A stretch of 6,222 bases of DNA from an uncultured Collinsella sp. (lineage in GTDB: Bacteria; Actinomycetota; Coriobacteriia; Coriobacteriales; Coriobacteriaceae), in NCBI GenBank assembly GCA_937958315.1, contig CALFGH010000027.1:1-6222 (forward strand). Direction: 5' to 3'. The position numbers and the translations under genes were made by a program. Below, in pieces: positions 6,152 through 6,222 of this stretch (positions are counted from its first letter, which is position 1; every line of letters starts with the position of its first letter). The notes below the pieces were generated by a model. That model did not search any database, had not been told where the DNA came from, and saw nothing but the letters and a program-made list of their open reading frames with translations.

Positions 6152-6222
6152 ATTTTCTACGCATGCTTCATCGTGTGGGGGCAGGGTGGGCGTGCGGCGC
6201 GGGGCGTTTGCGCGGGATGCCC
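6152..6222. other. Window edge, no gene called
   Basis: These 71 bases are very GC-rich. Minus-strand frames here end in stops before the hairpin at 6121-6151, so the 3' end of a preceding minus-strand gene is possible. The readable tail is too short and low in complexity to identify. Confidence 0.3.

Overview
The window is high-GC DNA, and every supportable gene is on the minus strand, so transcription reads from high to low coordinates. Gene content and protein style (a ThrRS lacking an obvious TGS domain, GC-rich codons, a LoaP-type NusG paralog heading a polysaccharide operon) suggest a Gram-positive gut-type actinobacterium, most likely class Coriobacteriia (Collinsella/Olsenella-like). 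This assignment is inferred from protein resemblance only; no taxonomic marker was searched.

Layout in transcription order. 6222-6022: an edge stretch, a GC-rich hairpin, then the thrS promoter (TTGTAT-16-TATAAT) and a short leader with a 9-bp inverted repeat. 6021-4258: thrS, threonyl-tRNA synthetase, followed by two tandem intrinsic terminators (4201-4232 and 4159-4186). 4153-3934: a regulatory island with a consensus TATAAT box, two further palindromes, and a perfect 15-bp inverted repeat flanking the promoter at 92 bp separation. 3933-3343: a NusG-family antiterminator of LoaP type. 3342-3167: a 176-nt leader with strong hairpins and a G7 run. 3166 to the left edge: four tightly coupled genes, namely a polyprenyl-phosphate sugar phosphotransferase, a TuaG-like GT2 glycosyltransferase, a TviB/WbpO/CapL-type UDP-HexNAc 6-dehydrogenase, and the N-terminal 144 residues of a GT4-type glycosyltransferase cut by the window edge.

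How the parts fit. The antiterminator probably lets RNA polymerase read through termination signals in the long downstream surface-polysaccharide operon. The sugar transferase loads the first sugar phosphate on the lipid carrier, the GT2 and GT4 enzymes add further sugars, and the dehydrogenase supplies a HexNAc-uronic acid donor. Together they suggest an acidic capsule or teichuronic-acid-like polymer.

The most interesting signal is the promoter between inverted repeats just upstream of the antiterminator. It has the geometry of an invertible (phase-variable) promoter, currently in the ON orientation, with a bidirectional terminator placed to absorb transcription in the OFF orientation. The same arms could instead be a paired operator, and the downstream arm also builds a 5'-end RNA hairpin. 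No recombinase is present in the window, so inversion is a hypothesis.
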